From Vicugna pacos (lineage: Eukaryota; Chordata; Mammalia; Artiodactyla; Camelidae): 64,000 nt of DNA. Shown here in pieces: positions 1 to 12,948 of this stretch. Each line of letters opens with the position of its first letter. Position 1 is the stretch's first letter. The DNA lies in NCBI RefSeq assembly GCF_048564905.1, contig NC_133020.1, forward strand, positions 20,121,501 to 20,185,500, in the 5' to 3' direction. Under the pieces are notes generated by a model, which ran no database searches, was not told where the DNA came from, and saw nothing but the letters and a program-made list of their open reading frames with translations. Made by a program: the position numbers and the translations under genes.

Positions 1-1904
1 GGAAACCCGTAGACCTCTGCAAGCAACAGCGCTGTGAGGCTGGAGAGCCCCAACCCTCAGTGCCAGTGACCTGCATCCCTTCCCGGTGGCCGGTGTAAAG
101 GAATGGCCAGGGTCAGCGGGCGGCACAGGGATCAGGTGGTGGGGAGAGAATGGCACAGTGACCAGGCCACTGGATTCTGAGGCTGGAGGGAACCTTAGAT
201 ACAACCTTACTGACCCCAGTCATTTTACAGAGGGGAAGCTGCACAGAGCTTGAGCGGGTGGGTGAGCCGGCCAAGCGCCCGTGGCCTGGGGCAGGGCGGG
301 GCCAGACCAAGCCTGTGACCCGGGGATTTCCACCTGACCTTGCTGTCCACCGGGAGCTTAAGTGCTTTGGACCCCAGAACCCTTTGAGACTGTGACAAAA
401 TCCTGAGATCAATCTTCTCAAAAATCTGAAAACCTGCGTATTATTTAAGGGGTTCACAGCTCCCCTTGAAGCCAGTCCAGTTGTCCACTGAAGGCTGTTC
501 CTGGCCCCAAGTCAGAGCCTGCAGCCAAGGACAGGTACAGCTCCTGGAAGCACACATGGGCCATACAGCCAGGCCCCGCAGGAACTAAAAGCTCCCCTCG
601 ACGGCTCCAAACAGAACACCAGACAATGTGCTCTCCGTCTGGTCCCCTGTTGGGTCAGTCACAGGCTGACCAGAGAGAGAATGAGGAGCAAGTGGCCCCC
701 AGGGCCGTGGTGTCTGGATACACGTGCCAGCCCGAGAGGGAGGGACCACAGCTGCGGCCCAGCCGGCTGTCCCAGGAACGAAGGAGTGAGCGAGGGCTGG
801 GCCGCAGCTGTGGGGGGCGGGGGCCGCTGGGCTGATGCAGGGGAATGGAGCCGAGGGGGCAGTGGGGAGGACCCCACACACGCACGCAGAGCCTCCAGTG
901 TCAAGGTCGTGGACTACAGGGCCAGACGGGGCCTCTGAGGTCCTCCAGTCCAGGGGCTTTTAAACTGCGTCCCGGGGCGCTTTCGGTTTTGAGAGTCATG
1001 GGGCCTGAGAGGCGACTAGGAGGAGGGATCCCTAACCGGCTTCTCGCGACCTAGCTTTGGCCAGAGGAGCTCCTCTGGTAACGTATCCGGCTGACGTTTA
1101 ATTCAGGAGAAAAATGAAAGGGGGTTTCCCCTGCTTTAAGAGATGATGGTGGATTTACTGGTCTAGTCAAAGCCTCAAATGCTACCTCCTCCTTCCAAGC
1201 TCTGCTGTGAACACCTCTGTGATGGAAAGTGCACCCCCTTCCAGTGTTCACCTGAGGGCCCCGCCCCAGGGGCCAGGAAGTCTGAGTCCCGTGGGGACGG
1301 GACTCCTGCCAGCGGCTGGCCCCCCAGGCTGGCCCCCCACGTAGCAGTCACCTGCGGGCAGACAGGCCTGCAAGATGGGGCTGATCCAGGGAGGGGGAGG
1401 AGCCACCAGACCCAGAGAGGAGAGGGTGTAAGGAATTCCTGCAGCCCTCCCCCAGCATTGAACCCCACCCTACAACAGTGCCTCCCACTGCCGGCCCCCC
1501 AGGGGCTCTGGTCAGTGGCACTACCGGACCACTGGTTCTCAAGGAATGGGGCCTGAATGGCAATCTGGCTTCTCTGAGCCATGCGATTTGGGGTATGCGC
1601 TGTCTCTCTGAGCTGCGGAGGGCGGGGAACACAGCAGGAGCCTGGCATGTGCCTCCCAGGATGCTGTGAGCCTGGCCGTGCACACACACACACACCTCCC
1701 AGTCAATGCCCTTCCTGCGCAGACAGAAGAGAGGTTACAAGCTGAACCCCACTTTCCTCAGCACCAGCAAGCAAGCTGGCTCCACACGCAAGCAGCCACT
1801 CCCTAACCCAAGAGATTTTTCCTACTGGGAAAAGAGCCCCAGCTCCGGGAAGGCTGGGCCACTGCAGCCCTAGGCCCTCCCCGCCCTCCTGCCGTGGGCC
1901 TTAC
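1..1904. other. TEAD4 intron, no exon recognised
   Basis: I see no coding sequence for the next TEAD4 exon here (nothing encoding AAMSSAQI on the minus strand). About 180-290 resembles a decayed MIR SINE on the minus strand (a 'cattttacagagg' block). A short CA run lies at 1680-1693. The remainder is GC-rich unique sequence. Confidence 0.6.
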
Positions 1905-1967
1905 CTTTAGCTTGGCCTGGATCTCCCGGGCTTTTCGCCGAGCCAGCACCTGGATGTGACTGGACAC
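1905..1967 (-). CDS. TEAD4: TEAD4 coding exon: C-terminal helix of TEA domain
   Basis: This 63-nt exon encodes 21 residues beginning VSSHIQVLARRK and ending AKLK. It is the recognition helix of the TEA domain, which contacts the M-CAT DNA bases, plus the basic ARRKARE stretch that belongs to the nuclear localisation region. On the minus strand it is flanked by a strong acceptor (CTTCCTGCCACAG) and a donor (AAG then GTAAGG). Both ends fall between codons, and the length is a multiple of three, so skipping it would keep the reading frame but remove the DNA-reading helix. It is the last TEAD4 exon inside the window. Confidence 0.95.
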
Positions 1968-2338
1968 CTGTGGCAGGAAGAGGCTCCTGTTCCTACCTCC
2001 CCGACAGTCGGCTCCCGTGTGGCCTCCTCAGCCCTCAGCCCTCCACAGCCCCCAGCCACATCATGACTGAATGAATGAACGGAAGGGTCGGTCGCTGATG
2101 GCCCTTGGTCCCGCCTCACCCAGCTAAATAGAAGCGCAGTCCTTCTGCTGGCCTGGAGAAGGATGGGGAGGGGTCTTCTCCCAGGTGATGGCAGCAGGGA
2201 CCCCAAGGAAAGGGACCACCTGTGGCACACTCGGCAGAGCAGCCCTCCCGAGCTGGCCCCCAGAGCCCATGCCCAGTCCTGCGGGGCCGGCCCACCCTGG
2301 GCGCCGGCTACTGCTGGGGAACCTGCCCCAGGGCCCAC

Positions 2339-2403
2339 CTGCTTCCTGGTGCGGGTCTTCCCGGTCCGGAGCTTGATGTAGCGGGCGATCAGCTCATTCC
2401 GAC
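2339..2403 (-). CDS. TEAD4: TEAD4 coding exon: middle of TEA domain
   Basis: This 65-nt exon encodes RNELIARYIKLRTGKTRTRKQ. It completes the split glycine codon of KMYG in the previous exon and continues the TEA domain (helix 2 and the basic loop before the recognition helix). The acceptor is TCCCTGCAG followed by GTCGG; the donor is AAGCAG followed by GTGGGC. The protein is identical to what I recall for mammalian TEADs in this segment, as expected for the most conserved part of the family. A 371-bp intron separates it from the next exon. Confidence 0.96.
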
Positions 2404-5400
2404 CTGCAGGGACACCAACAGCCTCTCAGTGGGAAGACAAGGACCAAGGAGGCGAACAGGAGGGCCTGAGGGGCCCCTGCCCTCACCCTCTGCCCACCTG
2501 GGTGGTGCCTGCAGTGAGGATTCTGCAGGTCCCCTCCTGCCCCGCTGAGATCCCAGAGGCCTCCCAGCAGCAAGAGGAAGCCGAGGCCTCGCTGAGGGAC
2601 AGTAACCTGAGAGCAAGGGGACAGGGCCATGGGCCTCCTGCGGGCGGGCAGCTGGACGCACACTCGGGAAGCCCCTCGGAGCCCCCCATCTCTCCCATGC
2701 AGCCTCTGTCCCACCCTTACAGCCCGACAGCCGCCTCTGCTTCCGCCTCCTCCTGAGGCCTCTGCTCGTGGGGGAGGCTGCTGGGGAAAGCTGGCCTTGG
2801 GCCTCCCACCATCCCTACCACCTCCGTCAATGAGCAGGACCTTACAGGATGTCTTGTCCTGTCTGTGGGCAGAGGGGGCAGGGGGACATAAGTGCTGAGA
2901 CACAGAGTGTCTCCAGAGAGGAACCCGGGGCCCCTCACCCAGACGCAGGAGACCCGGCCGACCCCGCTCCAGCTCCAGCTCAATAGGTCCTTCGAGCGCT
3001 TGCTGTGGGCCCAGCCTCCTAGAGTTTGCTGCTGTGAGGTCCTGCAGAACCACAGAGCCACCAGCTCCTCTCTTATTGTGAATGACACCAGGACAAGAAG
3101 TTCCTGCTTTCCAAGAGCTCACCACCCAGTCGAGGAGAGGCAGCTACCCACATGATGGCCCCATGCACACGTCAGATGGGAACCACGCTGCGTGCTCAGA
3201 GGATGGGGGCCAGCTCAGGCTGGGCAGTCGGGTGAGCCTTGAGCTCCTCCGACCACTGCTAGGATTACACCACAAAGAAGGGCACTGGTGGGGAGACGGG
3301 GGGTGAGAGGGTTTCAGCAGGAATTGTCACCTCCTTTCCCCACCTCTGGCGCCCGAGGACACAGCTGCCAGCCTGCGCTGTCTCGATGGGCCCTGCTGAG
3401 CCCAGAGGGCTGCGGCGCACAGTGAGGAAGCTGCTGCTGATGCAGGGGGCAGGCAGGACAAGACAGGTGGGCATCCACCACCTGAGAGAGCACAGCCAAA
3501 GCCAAGTGGGCCCCCAGTTGACCTTTCCCCACTGCCAAGGCTGAATCCAGAGGCCACCCTCAGGAGGTCTCGTCTGCCAGAAAGACTTGCTGGCCTGAGA
3601 GCAGGGCGCTGGCCTGTCTGTGTCGGGAAAGGACAGGGTGGGGGGGACACCGGACCCTGGGGACAACACCTGTGGGCTGGTCTGCCTCTAAGCCCGCCAT
3701 TCAGCACGATGTCTGCTCTCAAAACATTCCAGGGAAAGGTAGTCCACAGGCTCCGTTGGCAGTCCGGTGAATGTGCCAGTCCCACCCTATGTCTATCCAG
3801 AGGCACTCACACTGCAGCCACGAAAGGCTGTTTTCACTGGCAGAGGGTCTGAGCATCACCAGCAGGGACTGGGAATGGCCAGGGGACTGGGGGTTGGGGA
3901 GCCAGGCTCTAGCCCAGCAGAGTTCTGGGAGCTTGGCCAGCCCCTTCCCCCTGACCTCACTCAGCTTTCTCTTCTTCAGTCTGGGCCCTGATAGCCATTT
4001 CTCACTCAAATGTGTTCAAACTGGACTGACTTCAGAAACAGACCTGAACTTTGGCTCAATGACAGCTCTCTGTGGCTCAGTTTCTTTTTCTGTAAAACAA
4101 AGGTGTCCTGAGCCCACGGGAGTCATCTAGTCCCCACGGTCCAGGGGCGGACCCCACAGGATCTATCCACCCATCCCAGCTCAGCCCCTCTCCAACCTCA
4201 CGCCACCCACCCTCGGTCTCTGGGCTGTTCCTGGACGTGCAAGGCCCGTCCCACCTCGGCCTTTGTGCAACCTGTTCTCTGCTCCAGAGGCCCCCAGGCC
4301 CACTCCCTCCCCTTCACACCCCAATGGCATCTTTGCTCAGCTGCCATTATGGGGGGGCGTCTTCCCAAAACACCCCACTGAGAGCTGAGGTCACTCTCCA
4401 CCCACCCTGCCTGCCCACGGCCCTCACGTCCTCCAGCGCCTTCTCCCACACCCAGTGGTTCACTTACGAAGCACCGTCTACCCCCGACTCCTGTAAGGAC
4501 AGCTCCGCTCCAATACATATAGTTTATAGTATGTCGATTATATTTCAATAAAACTACAAAAATTTTAATTACAAATAAAAATTTCAGGCACCTGGAAGCA
4601 GGTGATTCTCCCTAACATCACAGGGAACCCATCTCCCCGCAGGGCAGGCAGACGGAGAAACTGAGGTCAGAAAATCTGTCCCGCTGGGCCACCAGCAGAC
4701 TGAGGACGAACGCCCGGCTTCGAGTCCTGGCTCAGCCACGGGCCAGCGGCACAGTGCCCAGCAGAGACGATGCTCGGCCAATGGGGGCTGCACTCCCAGG
4801 ACGGGCGGGCCTCCTGGACACGGTGGCACGTCCTCTGCAGTGAGCGTCAGACAGCCGCTGGGAGGCCCTGCCCGCCGCTGGCTGAGTGCCTCACTCACAC
4901 ACCAGAGACGACCCCCAGGCCACGGAGACGGAGCCCCCACCCAGCCCCACAACCATGTCCCCGCCTGCTACAGGGTTCAGGCTCTGTCCCCAGACGAGCC
5001 GTCCTGGCCCAGGGCACGGGGCCCACAGGAGCCAGACCCAAGGGTCCCAGGCTGACGCGTCTGTCATACTCTTCGAGTCATGCCTCTCCCGTCCCCTCCA
5101 GCGGAGACATGGCCTCCTCTCCCGTACTGGCTCATCTCAGACCACTGATGCCGACCAGGCCCGCTGTGCTGGTCAGAGGCAGTGCCGGCAGTGGAGGACC
5201 CCCGCGTGGGAGTGGAGCACTGGGTTTCTCCGGGGCTTGGCGCCAAGGCGAGCAGACAGCTTCCTTCCTGCCTCCTGACTTCCTGCAGGGGCCAGCCTGG
5301 CCATCCTACTGCCTGCGGACGGACTCTCACCCGGGCCTGACACAGGCACAGGGAACCAGCGGCCGCGGCTTCCTCCACTCTTGTGATCACAGTAACACTA

Positions 5401-5536
5401 ATGAACGTCTGTGGGGCCCTGACAGGTTCCTGGACAGACACAGAGCAAGTACAGCTTGATTTGCATTCACACTTTCTTGTTTTTAAAATTTCATTTAGTG
5501 TTCATTAATTTAATTGTGTGAATATTCGCAGTGATT

Positions 5537-5620
5537 CTTTTTTAACGGAGAGACTGGGGATTGAACCCAGGACCTCACGCAGGCTAAGCACGTGCTCGAC
5601 ACTGAGCTGCACCCTCCCCG
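5537..5620 (-). mobile_element. Camelid tRNA-derived SINE (Vic-1/CAM type)
   Basis: The plus strand reads 'ggggattgaacccaggacc', 'aagcacgtgctc' and 'ctgagctgcaccctccc', the reverse complement of the tRNA-like head with A and B boxes. A short T-rich remnant of the tail is at its left end. It is moderately diverged. Confidence 0.85.
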
Positions 5621-5667
5621 CCGCACTCACGCTCTCAGTCCTCACGCAGCTCACGCAGCTGGTACCA

Positions 5668-5950
5668 TCACCTTCATCCTATCGGCAGGGAAATCAGGGT
5701 ACAGAGAGGTTCAGACACTTGCTCAGGGCCACAGGCCAGCAAGTGGCCGACATTCAGATCCAGGCAGACTGGTTCCGGAGCCCGCCTCTTAGACACCGCA
5801 GGGTCACTTCTCTGAGTCAACATGGCATCGAGGGCCATCTCTCTCAGAAGCAGCGGAGGGACCCGGTGCCCCCAGAGGTCCCGTCTAGCCTAAGCGAGAA
5901 GAAACTGAGGCCCAGAGAGGGGAAGTGACTTACTCAAAGTCACACGCTTT
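5668..5950 (-). mobile_element. MIR SINE fragments
   Basis: 'atcctatcggcagggaaatc' to 'cagacactt' (5668-5800), and again 'gaaactgaggcccagagagg' (about 5890-5950), match the reverse complement of MIR. Two decayed pieces are combined here. Confidence 0.65.
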
Positions 5951-7434
5951 CCCGGGGTCATGGGAACATCCGTTTCTAAGGCCACACCCAGGGCTTCACA
6001 ATGGTTGCTTTTCCCCATGGATGCCTGCCCTGGCTGGGCTGGGGGTCTCCTCTGCCAGAGACCATTCTGCTCTGCCCCTCTGGACCAGTCCCCCCGATTC
6101 CCGGGGTCTCTGCATGGAGTAAGTCCTCGGCGATGTCTCACTGGCCTCTCCCCTGACCCTGGCCCAGGTCCGGGAGGAAGAGCCAACTGTGTGGACTTGC
6201 CCACCTGTCTTCACTCTCTCCTGACAGCGGTACCCAGGGCCCTGGAGGACAGAGACAGCAGGAGGCCCACAGAGCCTGGGGGAGAAGCAGAGACGCAGGG
6301 AGTGCAGCCCCGGCGAAGGCAGCAAGTGAAGCACCAGCAGGAAGAGACCAGGAGGAAACCCGGGTGAGTCAGTGGGGAGGCACGACGCCTGCACCCGGTC
6401 CCAGCTCGGCCACTCGCTGCCTCGCCGCAGGCCTCCGCCCCTCCGGTGGCTGAGATCACGGGCTGGGGAAGCAGGGGCCAGTGGGGCAGCTGGGCACTGC
6501 AGCGCGGCAGGTGGCCTTGGCGTGGGCGGGGCTGGAGAGGACACCCCAGACTGCGGTCCATCTGTCAGAGGACATGTGTCCAACAGCACCCAGCTCGCAG
6601 CCACGGCCCCACCCCACCGTGGGCAAGGACGGCCCATGGCACCAAGGACTGAAGGTGGGACACTCCACACCGAGTGACCCCCACTTTGCACGAACCCCAC
6701 ACCCAGATCACGCATGTCCTGCCAGCCACCCCGGGCTGTCCCCCAGTCACACAGGAGCAGGACAATTGTTGTCCTACCTGCAAAATCCTCTGGGACAGGC
6801 CTTCTGTGTCTCATTTCCTCCCTGTACCAGCCTCCCCCGGGCTGTAAACATGTTAAATGTTTCTGCCACTTACTAAGAGTCAGCGAAGACAGTTGTTACA
6901 TCTACTAGAGTTGATAAGGTTCTGTAAGAACTAAGGCTGTTCATTTTTCAAAGTTGAAAAGGGCGTGAGCTTCCCCACCAAGTGACAGATCTGCCCAGGT
7001 AGGATCTTTGCTGTGGGAGAGAGCCCTGTGCAGGAGCGCAGCTCACCCTGCAGGCTGGGGCCCCGCCCTGATGCCCACGGCCTGGCCTGGGGGCCTCTCT
7101 GGCCGGGATCAGCTGGGACTATAAACACCTGCAGCTGGAGGAGGAGGCTATTTGTGGAGAAGAAATTTTCAGGCCTGACATCCAAGCTGTTACCACCATT
7201 GTCCCTGGAGGGCTCTGAGGCTTCAAGGCCACGGCTTCCAGGGCCCCGCCCAGGTGGGCGTGCCCCCTCGTGCCTCCAAGCCTGGTGCACAGGGTCTGTG
7301 CCTTCCTGGGCTCAATTCATTTGAGCTTCTTGAGGGCAGGGAAGATGTCCCCTCCAGCTCTGCAGCATGCACCCCACCCCGACTCTTCCCTGGGCGCCTC
7401 TCATCCCAGCAGCTGCGCTGAAGATAGTGTCTTC

Positions 7435-8212
7435 TTCCAACAAGTACTAAAAAACTACTGGACATCACTAACCTTCGGGAAATGCAAACCCAACCATGAG
7501 ATACCACCTCACACCCACTAGAATGGTTACTGAAAAGAAAAAAGGAAAGTAGCTAATGTTGGAGAGGATGTGAAGAAACTGAAACACTTGTATGTTGCTG
7601 GCAGAATGTAAAACGGTGCAGCCACCTGTGGGAGATAGCCTGGCAGTTCTTTAAAAAGTTAAAAGAGTCATATGATCCAACAATTCCACTTGCACTGACG
7701 GCAGGGACGGGCACTTGCACACGTGTTCTAGCAGCATTGTTCACAACAACCAAAAGGTGGAAACGCCCACATGTACATCATAGATAAATGGATCCACAAA
7801 ACATGGTCTACGTATACAGTGGAATGTTATCCAGCTATAAAAAGGAAGGAAGTCCTGACACCGCTACAACACGGATGAACCTTGAAGACACTGCTAAGAG
7901 AAATAATCCAGACACAGAAAGGCGTGTGTTGTAAGATTCCACTGCTGTGATACGTACCTAGAACAGGCAAATTCATAAAGACAGGCAGCAGACTAGAGGT
8001 CCCCAGGGCCTGGAGGGGTGGGGGGACGGGAGTTATGTTTAATGGGTACAGAGTTTCTGCCGGGAAGAGTGAGAAAGTTCTGGAGACGGAAGGAGGTGAT
8101 GGCAGCCCAGCCGTGTGAATGGACTTACTGCCACTGACCTGGTCACAGTGGGAAATTTTATGTTGTGCATATTTCCCCACAGTAAAGTAACTAATAAGTA
8201 AGTAAAACAAAA
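7435..8212 (+). mobile_element. L1 3' end fragment
   Basis: The sequence matches the end of L1 ORF2 and the 3' UTR ('gagataccacctcacaccca', 'gatccaacaattccactt', 'ggatgaaccttgaagaca'). It ends in a short A-rich tail. It is diverged and truncated; no intact frame remains. Confidence 0.88.
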
Positions 8213-8227
8213 AACTCCCCAAAGGTA

Positions 8228-8345
8228 AGAGTCGTGTTATTATCCTCATTTTTCACGGGGAAACTGAAGCTGAGAAGAGGTGATCCACCAGCCAAGGTCA
8301 CACTGGCCACTGGACAGACAGCAGGTTGGACGGAGGCTCACACCA
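8228..8345 (-). mobile_element. MIR SINE fragment
   Basis: 'gttattatcctcatttttca', 'ggggaaactgaagctgagaa' and 'ccaaggtcacact' match reversed MIR. Confidence 0.75.
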
Positions 8346-10419
8346 TCAGGCCTCCGGAAGCAGGAAGCCAGGTTCCAGGCCACAAGAGGGAGAAGCAGAG
8401 CCCAAAAGCAGAGGACCCAAGGGTCGTAGCGGGGAAGCGGGGCAGGAGGAGCCAGGATGCGGCTCCCTGACCTGCCCCATCATCCCAGTGATCGGAGGCC
8501 CGACCTGGGTGCAGCCTCCACTCTGCCTCTCGTCAGCTGACTCGCCTCCAACGGTCCCTCATCCCTGCACTCTGCCCAGATCCCCAAGGCAACCCCCAAT
8601 CCCCCAGGCAAAGCCCCGCCTCTGCGCCAAGCCTCACTCTCCTTGCAGCCCCGCCAAAGCCAGCTCAAGTTCCACCTCTCCAGAAAGCCTCCAAGATGAC
8701 CCAGCCCTCGGCTGCCTGGCCAGAGACGACCTAAGTGCCATCTGTGACTTTCCAAAGATGTTCCTCCCACCTCTCCCTCAACCACGAGGCCGGAGAGAAC
8801 AGAGACAAGGCCCCCAGCCGGGCCTGGGTCAGAACGGCAGGTGCTTGATGGGAACTGACGGACAGCTAACAGGCCACGAGGCCCCAGGAGATGAGGTGGC
8901 AAGGACAGGAGAGGCACAGAGACTTGGGAGACCCAAGAGCAACTCCAGGAGGGCAAGGGGCCCGGCAGGCGGGCAGAGGGGAAGGAAGGAAGGCCCAGAG
9001 CAAGCCAGAGCTGTCCTGGCCACCTGCACCCGGAGGGAGAGCGGGCCAGCCAGGGCCAGCCGGGAGAAGCTGTCCCACGTTCACCTCCCATCACCTGCCC
9101 ACGGGGCCAGAGCAAGGCTGGACAAGAAGGTCAGAGCAACCAGCGCGGCAGTGCCAGGGAGAGGGTCACACCGTGACGGGGTGAAACCGGAGGCTGCCAT
9201 GGGCCGGAGAGGGCTGGCATCCCTGGTCCACGAGCGTGGGAGGCTCGGCGCCAGTCTGTCCTGCACCCATGTGGCATCTGCATGTCTGCCTGGCCCTGGT
9301 CGGGGCACCCTGCTTGGGGTGTGCGGGGGCAGGCTGGGGGCCGGCCTGACCCTGTCCTCAGTGTCTCCAGGTCTCACATCCTCCTTGGACAGTCTGCTCT
9401 TCTTCCTGCCTGAGGCCGGCTGCCCCGTCGGGTGGGCCCACCTGGAAATCAGCTGAGGTCTTCGGATGTGGGGCGTGCGGGAGTAAGGACCAGGGCTCTG
9501 AGGGCTGAGGATGGTCTGGGGCTCCGAGGACGGCCTGAACGGGTCCTCAAGGGAGAAGGAGGAGATGGTGGGGGTGGGGGAGCAGCCTGCGGGAGATGAG
9601 GTCTGAGTCAGCTTGGTGGCTGGTCCCGTCCTGTGTCTGCCCCCTCAGCCCATCCCACACATGGGGCTGAGCTCAGAGCTATATATACCCCCCAGCTGGG
9701 CCACTCCACTCTGCCTGGAGCCCCTGTCACCTCCCTGCGAGGCCCTGCCTTGGCTCAGCCCCCGGGCCTGTAAGACAAGATGGGGACAGGGGTGGGCCTG
9801 CATCTGGGCCCCAGAAGGATGTGTACCATGGGGGACAGGTGCCGAGGGGGCTGGGCCAGTCACCAGACTCCGCAGAACAGCCTCCATCCTCCTGCCCAGA
9901 GCCTGACCCACCTGAGCCGGGGCCAAGCGGGAGGCAGGGCTGGCTTTGCGGAGGGCCACTCAGGGTGACAGGTGACGGCGCACACTGAGCCCCGCTCTCC
10001 CACCTGAGTGGCTCTGGGAGAAGCTCTCGATGTCTCTGAGCTTCTCTTTGCAACTGCAGAGGCTGTAGCCTCCCTCCCCTCCCACGGAGAGACGGGAGCC
10101 CATTGCCAAGAGGCTCGCAGCCTCGGGCCCTCTCCTCTCTTCCTCCTCTGCTGTGGTCTCCCAACCCCGGGCCCTCCTCGTCCCTCAGAACAGGGGAAGG
10201 AGAGCCACAGAGGACACCGTCAAGGCCAGGACAGTTTGCCAAACACCATTTCATCCCACTTCCCCCACCATGGCTCCTCTCCTGCCGCACGGAATTCCAA
10301 CCCGGGGCCTGGAGGTGCTGGAAGTCACAGCCTTGCCTTTTCCAAACCCTGGTCCAGTCGCAAGCATCAGGTAACCAAGGATAAAGCCTCTTAACTCTGA
10401 TACCTTTCTGTGTGAATAT

Positions 10420-10915
10420 GGATAGAAATATTCACACCCTTAACGACTAAAAAAACTGAAGCATCCACCCAAATAAATGTCCATCAGCTGGGTGAACAGA
10501 TAAACCCCGTGGGGTATCCATCCACACAACGGAATGTGATTCAGTCCTAAAGAGGAAGGAAGGTCTGACACCTGCTACGACGTGCAGGAACCGTGAGGAC
10601 GTGATGCTCAGGAAAACAAGCCAGTCGCAAAAGGACACGTACCGTGCGGCTGCACTTCTGTGAGGTCCCTGGAGGAGTCATAGCCGTAGAGGCGGAAAGT
10701 GGTTGGTGGGGACCAGGGGCTGGGGGAGGGGCAGGTGGGAGTTAGTGTTCAATGGGGACAGAGTTTCCGTTTGGGAGGATGAGAAAGTTCTAGAGACGGA
10801 TGGTGGTGATGGTTGAACAACAATGTGACTGCACTTAAGGCCACTGGATTGTATACTTGAAAGTGGTTAAAGCGGTATATTTTATGTTCTGAATTTTTTG
10901 CCACCACGTACAAAG
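10420..10915 (+). mobile_element. L1 3' end fragment
   Basis: It has the same ORF2-end/3' UTR sequence type as the 7.4-kb copy ('ccatcagctgggtgaacaga', 'cggatggtggtgatggttg', 'ccactggattgtatactt'). Truncated and old. Confidence 0.85.
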
Positions 10916-11584
10916 GAACAGCTCTGAATCCACAGTCTGGCCCATGGTGGCCCTCCATGTTCTGTCCCTTCTGGACCTGGGATCCCCTTACCTCCCTCCC
11001 TATGCCGACGCCTCTCGCACACCTGTGTTTGCCAGACCATTTGTCCCTTTTAAGCAGGAAGATGAACCCTGAGAGGTGTCTGGGCACCAATCACGGCCCC
11101 ACCCAGGGACCCTGGCAGCTCTCCAGCCACACCCCCGCACCTCCTCACCCTCACGCGCCCCCTTGTGACCTGCACCCACCCCGCCTCCCAAGCAGTGGGA
11201 AGCGCCCAGGACCCGGAGCTCCTCCCTCCCCAGCTCCACGGGGATAATCCCAGCCCAGCACCGGCAGGTACACGGCAGCTGTCTCCTCCATGAGGCTTCC
11301 ACGGGGACCCAAAGTCAGAAGCAACCATTAGAGCCGGAAGTGGTTAGAGGGCGGCACGGGGGCCGACCCGGGGTGTGGAGGCTGCAGAAGTGGGGTCCCA
11401 GCAGAGTCACGGTGGCGGGGCTGGCAAGTCACCTGGCGACTGAGAGCAGACCTGGGGTCTGGCTCAAAAGGACTTTGCTTCTCCAACAAGAGAAAGGACC
11501 CTCTGGCCTTGTAGGGACGGGGTGGCTAAAGGACGAAGTAGGCGCTCCACCCTGGGCCGGTGACAAAGCAGATCTGAGTTTAGT

Positions 11585-11905
11585 CAGTTGAGCTGAGCTG
11601 CACAGTGTCCCCCAACATTCACGTCCACCCGGACCCTCAGAATGTGACCTTGTTTGGAAACAGGCCACATTCACAGACATCATGAGTTAAGATGAGGTCG
11701 TGCTGGATGGAGGTGGGCCCAAAATCCCAGTGACTGGCTCCCTATGAGGGAAGAGGGCCCAGAGACACGCAGAGAGGACGGCCATGTGACAACAGGGGCA
11801 GAGCCGGGAGGCACGCAGCCACAAGCTAAGGACACCGAGGGCTGCCAGCTGCCACCAGAAGCTGGGAGGCACAGAACACATCCTCCTCAGAGTCCCTGAG
11901 ACAAG
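11585..11905 (+). mobile_element. MaLR-type LTR fossil (ERVL-MaLR)
   Basis: The sequence 'cagaatgtgaccttgtttgg', 'agttaagatgaggtcgtgct' and 'agacacgcagagaggacggc' follows old MaLR-like solo LTRs shared by placental mammals. No internal retroviral part is seen. It is an ancient, broken fossil; subfamily not assigned. Confidence 0.6.
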
Positions 11906-12948
11906 CCAGCCCTACAGACCCCTCAGGTTCAGGCTTCTACCTCGGGACCCGCGAGATGGTACATTTTCCCGGCATCGAGGCGCACCCTGGACGTGCAGTG
12001 ATTTCTCACAGCAGTCCGAGGAGGTGAGTACCGTCGGCCCCCATGGGCCCTCACATGGTGGCCTCCAAACGGCTGACAAAGTATCTGTGCCAGGGGAGGG
12101 GAGGCCGGGGAGGGGGGCGCCGGTGGGGTGCACCTGTGAGGGGGGGTCTGAACGGAAGTCCCGCGGGGTGGGAACCTGGCCTGGGGCCATCTCTTGGGAG
12201 CAGGGCGAGACCCTCTGTTGTCAGCGGTTCCTGACAGTCACGGAGATGCCCCCCGGCTCCTGCCCAAGATGGCTGTTTCAAGCTGGGGGTCCTGGGGAAC
12301 TTTGCAGTGGCAATGAAAGACGCCCGGGCCTTCCATCGGCTGCTCAGGGTTTGTGTTTCTTCCTCAGATGCTCTCTTCCGTCCAAAAGTCAACACAGCCC
12401 CAGGCAAACCACCTGGTCCTCTCACGGGACCGCTAGACACGCTGTCTCTGTCTGTCGCGCATCGCTGGCCTTCCCTGATCGCTCTCGGCTGGAGGGGACG
12501 CTGCCGTCTGCCTTGTGTGCAGGTGCATGTGTGCCACCCCCACCACACTGGGGTAGGGACTAGACCTGCTCTTCCCTGGCACTCAGAAGACTTACGAGTT
12601 CGGGAGTGAGGGAACAAGCCAGGACCACCTTCCTATCTGCCCTTCACACCAAGAGGAAGCTGGGAGAAGACCAGGCATTTGCCTGGGAGACGGCTGGTGG
12701 GATTTTCCCAGTCTGCCCTGGGGGGATGTTCTGTTTTTCCAGGTCTTGCACTACCACCTTCTCACCACCCTCCCCGCCCACCCATCCCCTGGGAGCCCAG
12801 GAAAGAGTTCAGGAGTGTCCACCTGGGAGAAGCCCCAAGAGGCCACCCCTCCATCACCTGGAGGGGACTGCGCGGCTATGCAGGGGCTGTTTCCAGGGCT
12901 GCACCATGAGATGGGGGGCCTGCTGCCCAGGCCCAGCAGACTCCTTAC

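Larger units (their letters stand above)
2404..12948. other. TEAD4 intron (10.5 kb)
   Basis: The intron separates the first TEAD4 coding exon from the rest of the TEA domain. It holds a camelid SINE, MIR fragments, two L1 3' ends and a MaLR LTR fossil, listed separately. Much of 2.5-5.4 kb and 8.3-10.4 kb is GC-rich unique DNA in which long open frames occur by composition only. A TATATATA stretch at 9681-9688 is noted among the findings. Confidence 0.7.

Noticed and set aside
8326-9456. Plus-strand open frame of 376 codons
   Set aside because: It is Pro/Gly/Arg-rich, begins in a MIR fragment, matches no family I know and lies in a GC-rich TEAD4 intron where stop codons are scarce. A transcript or peptide would be needed to revive it.
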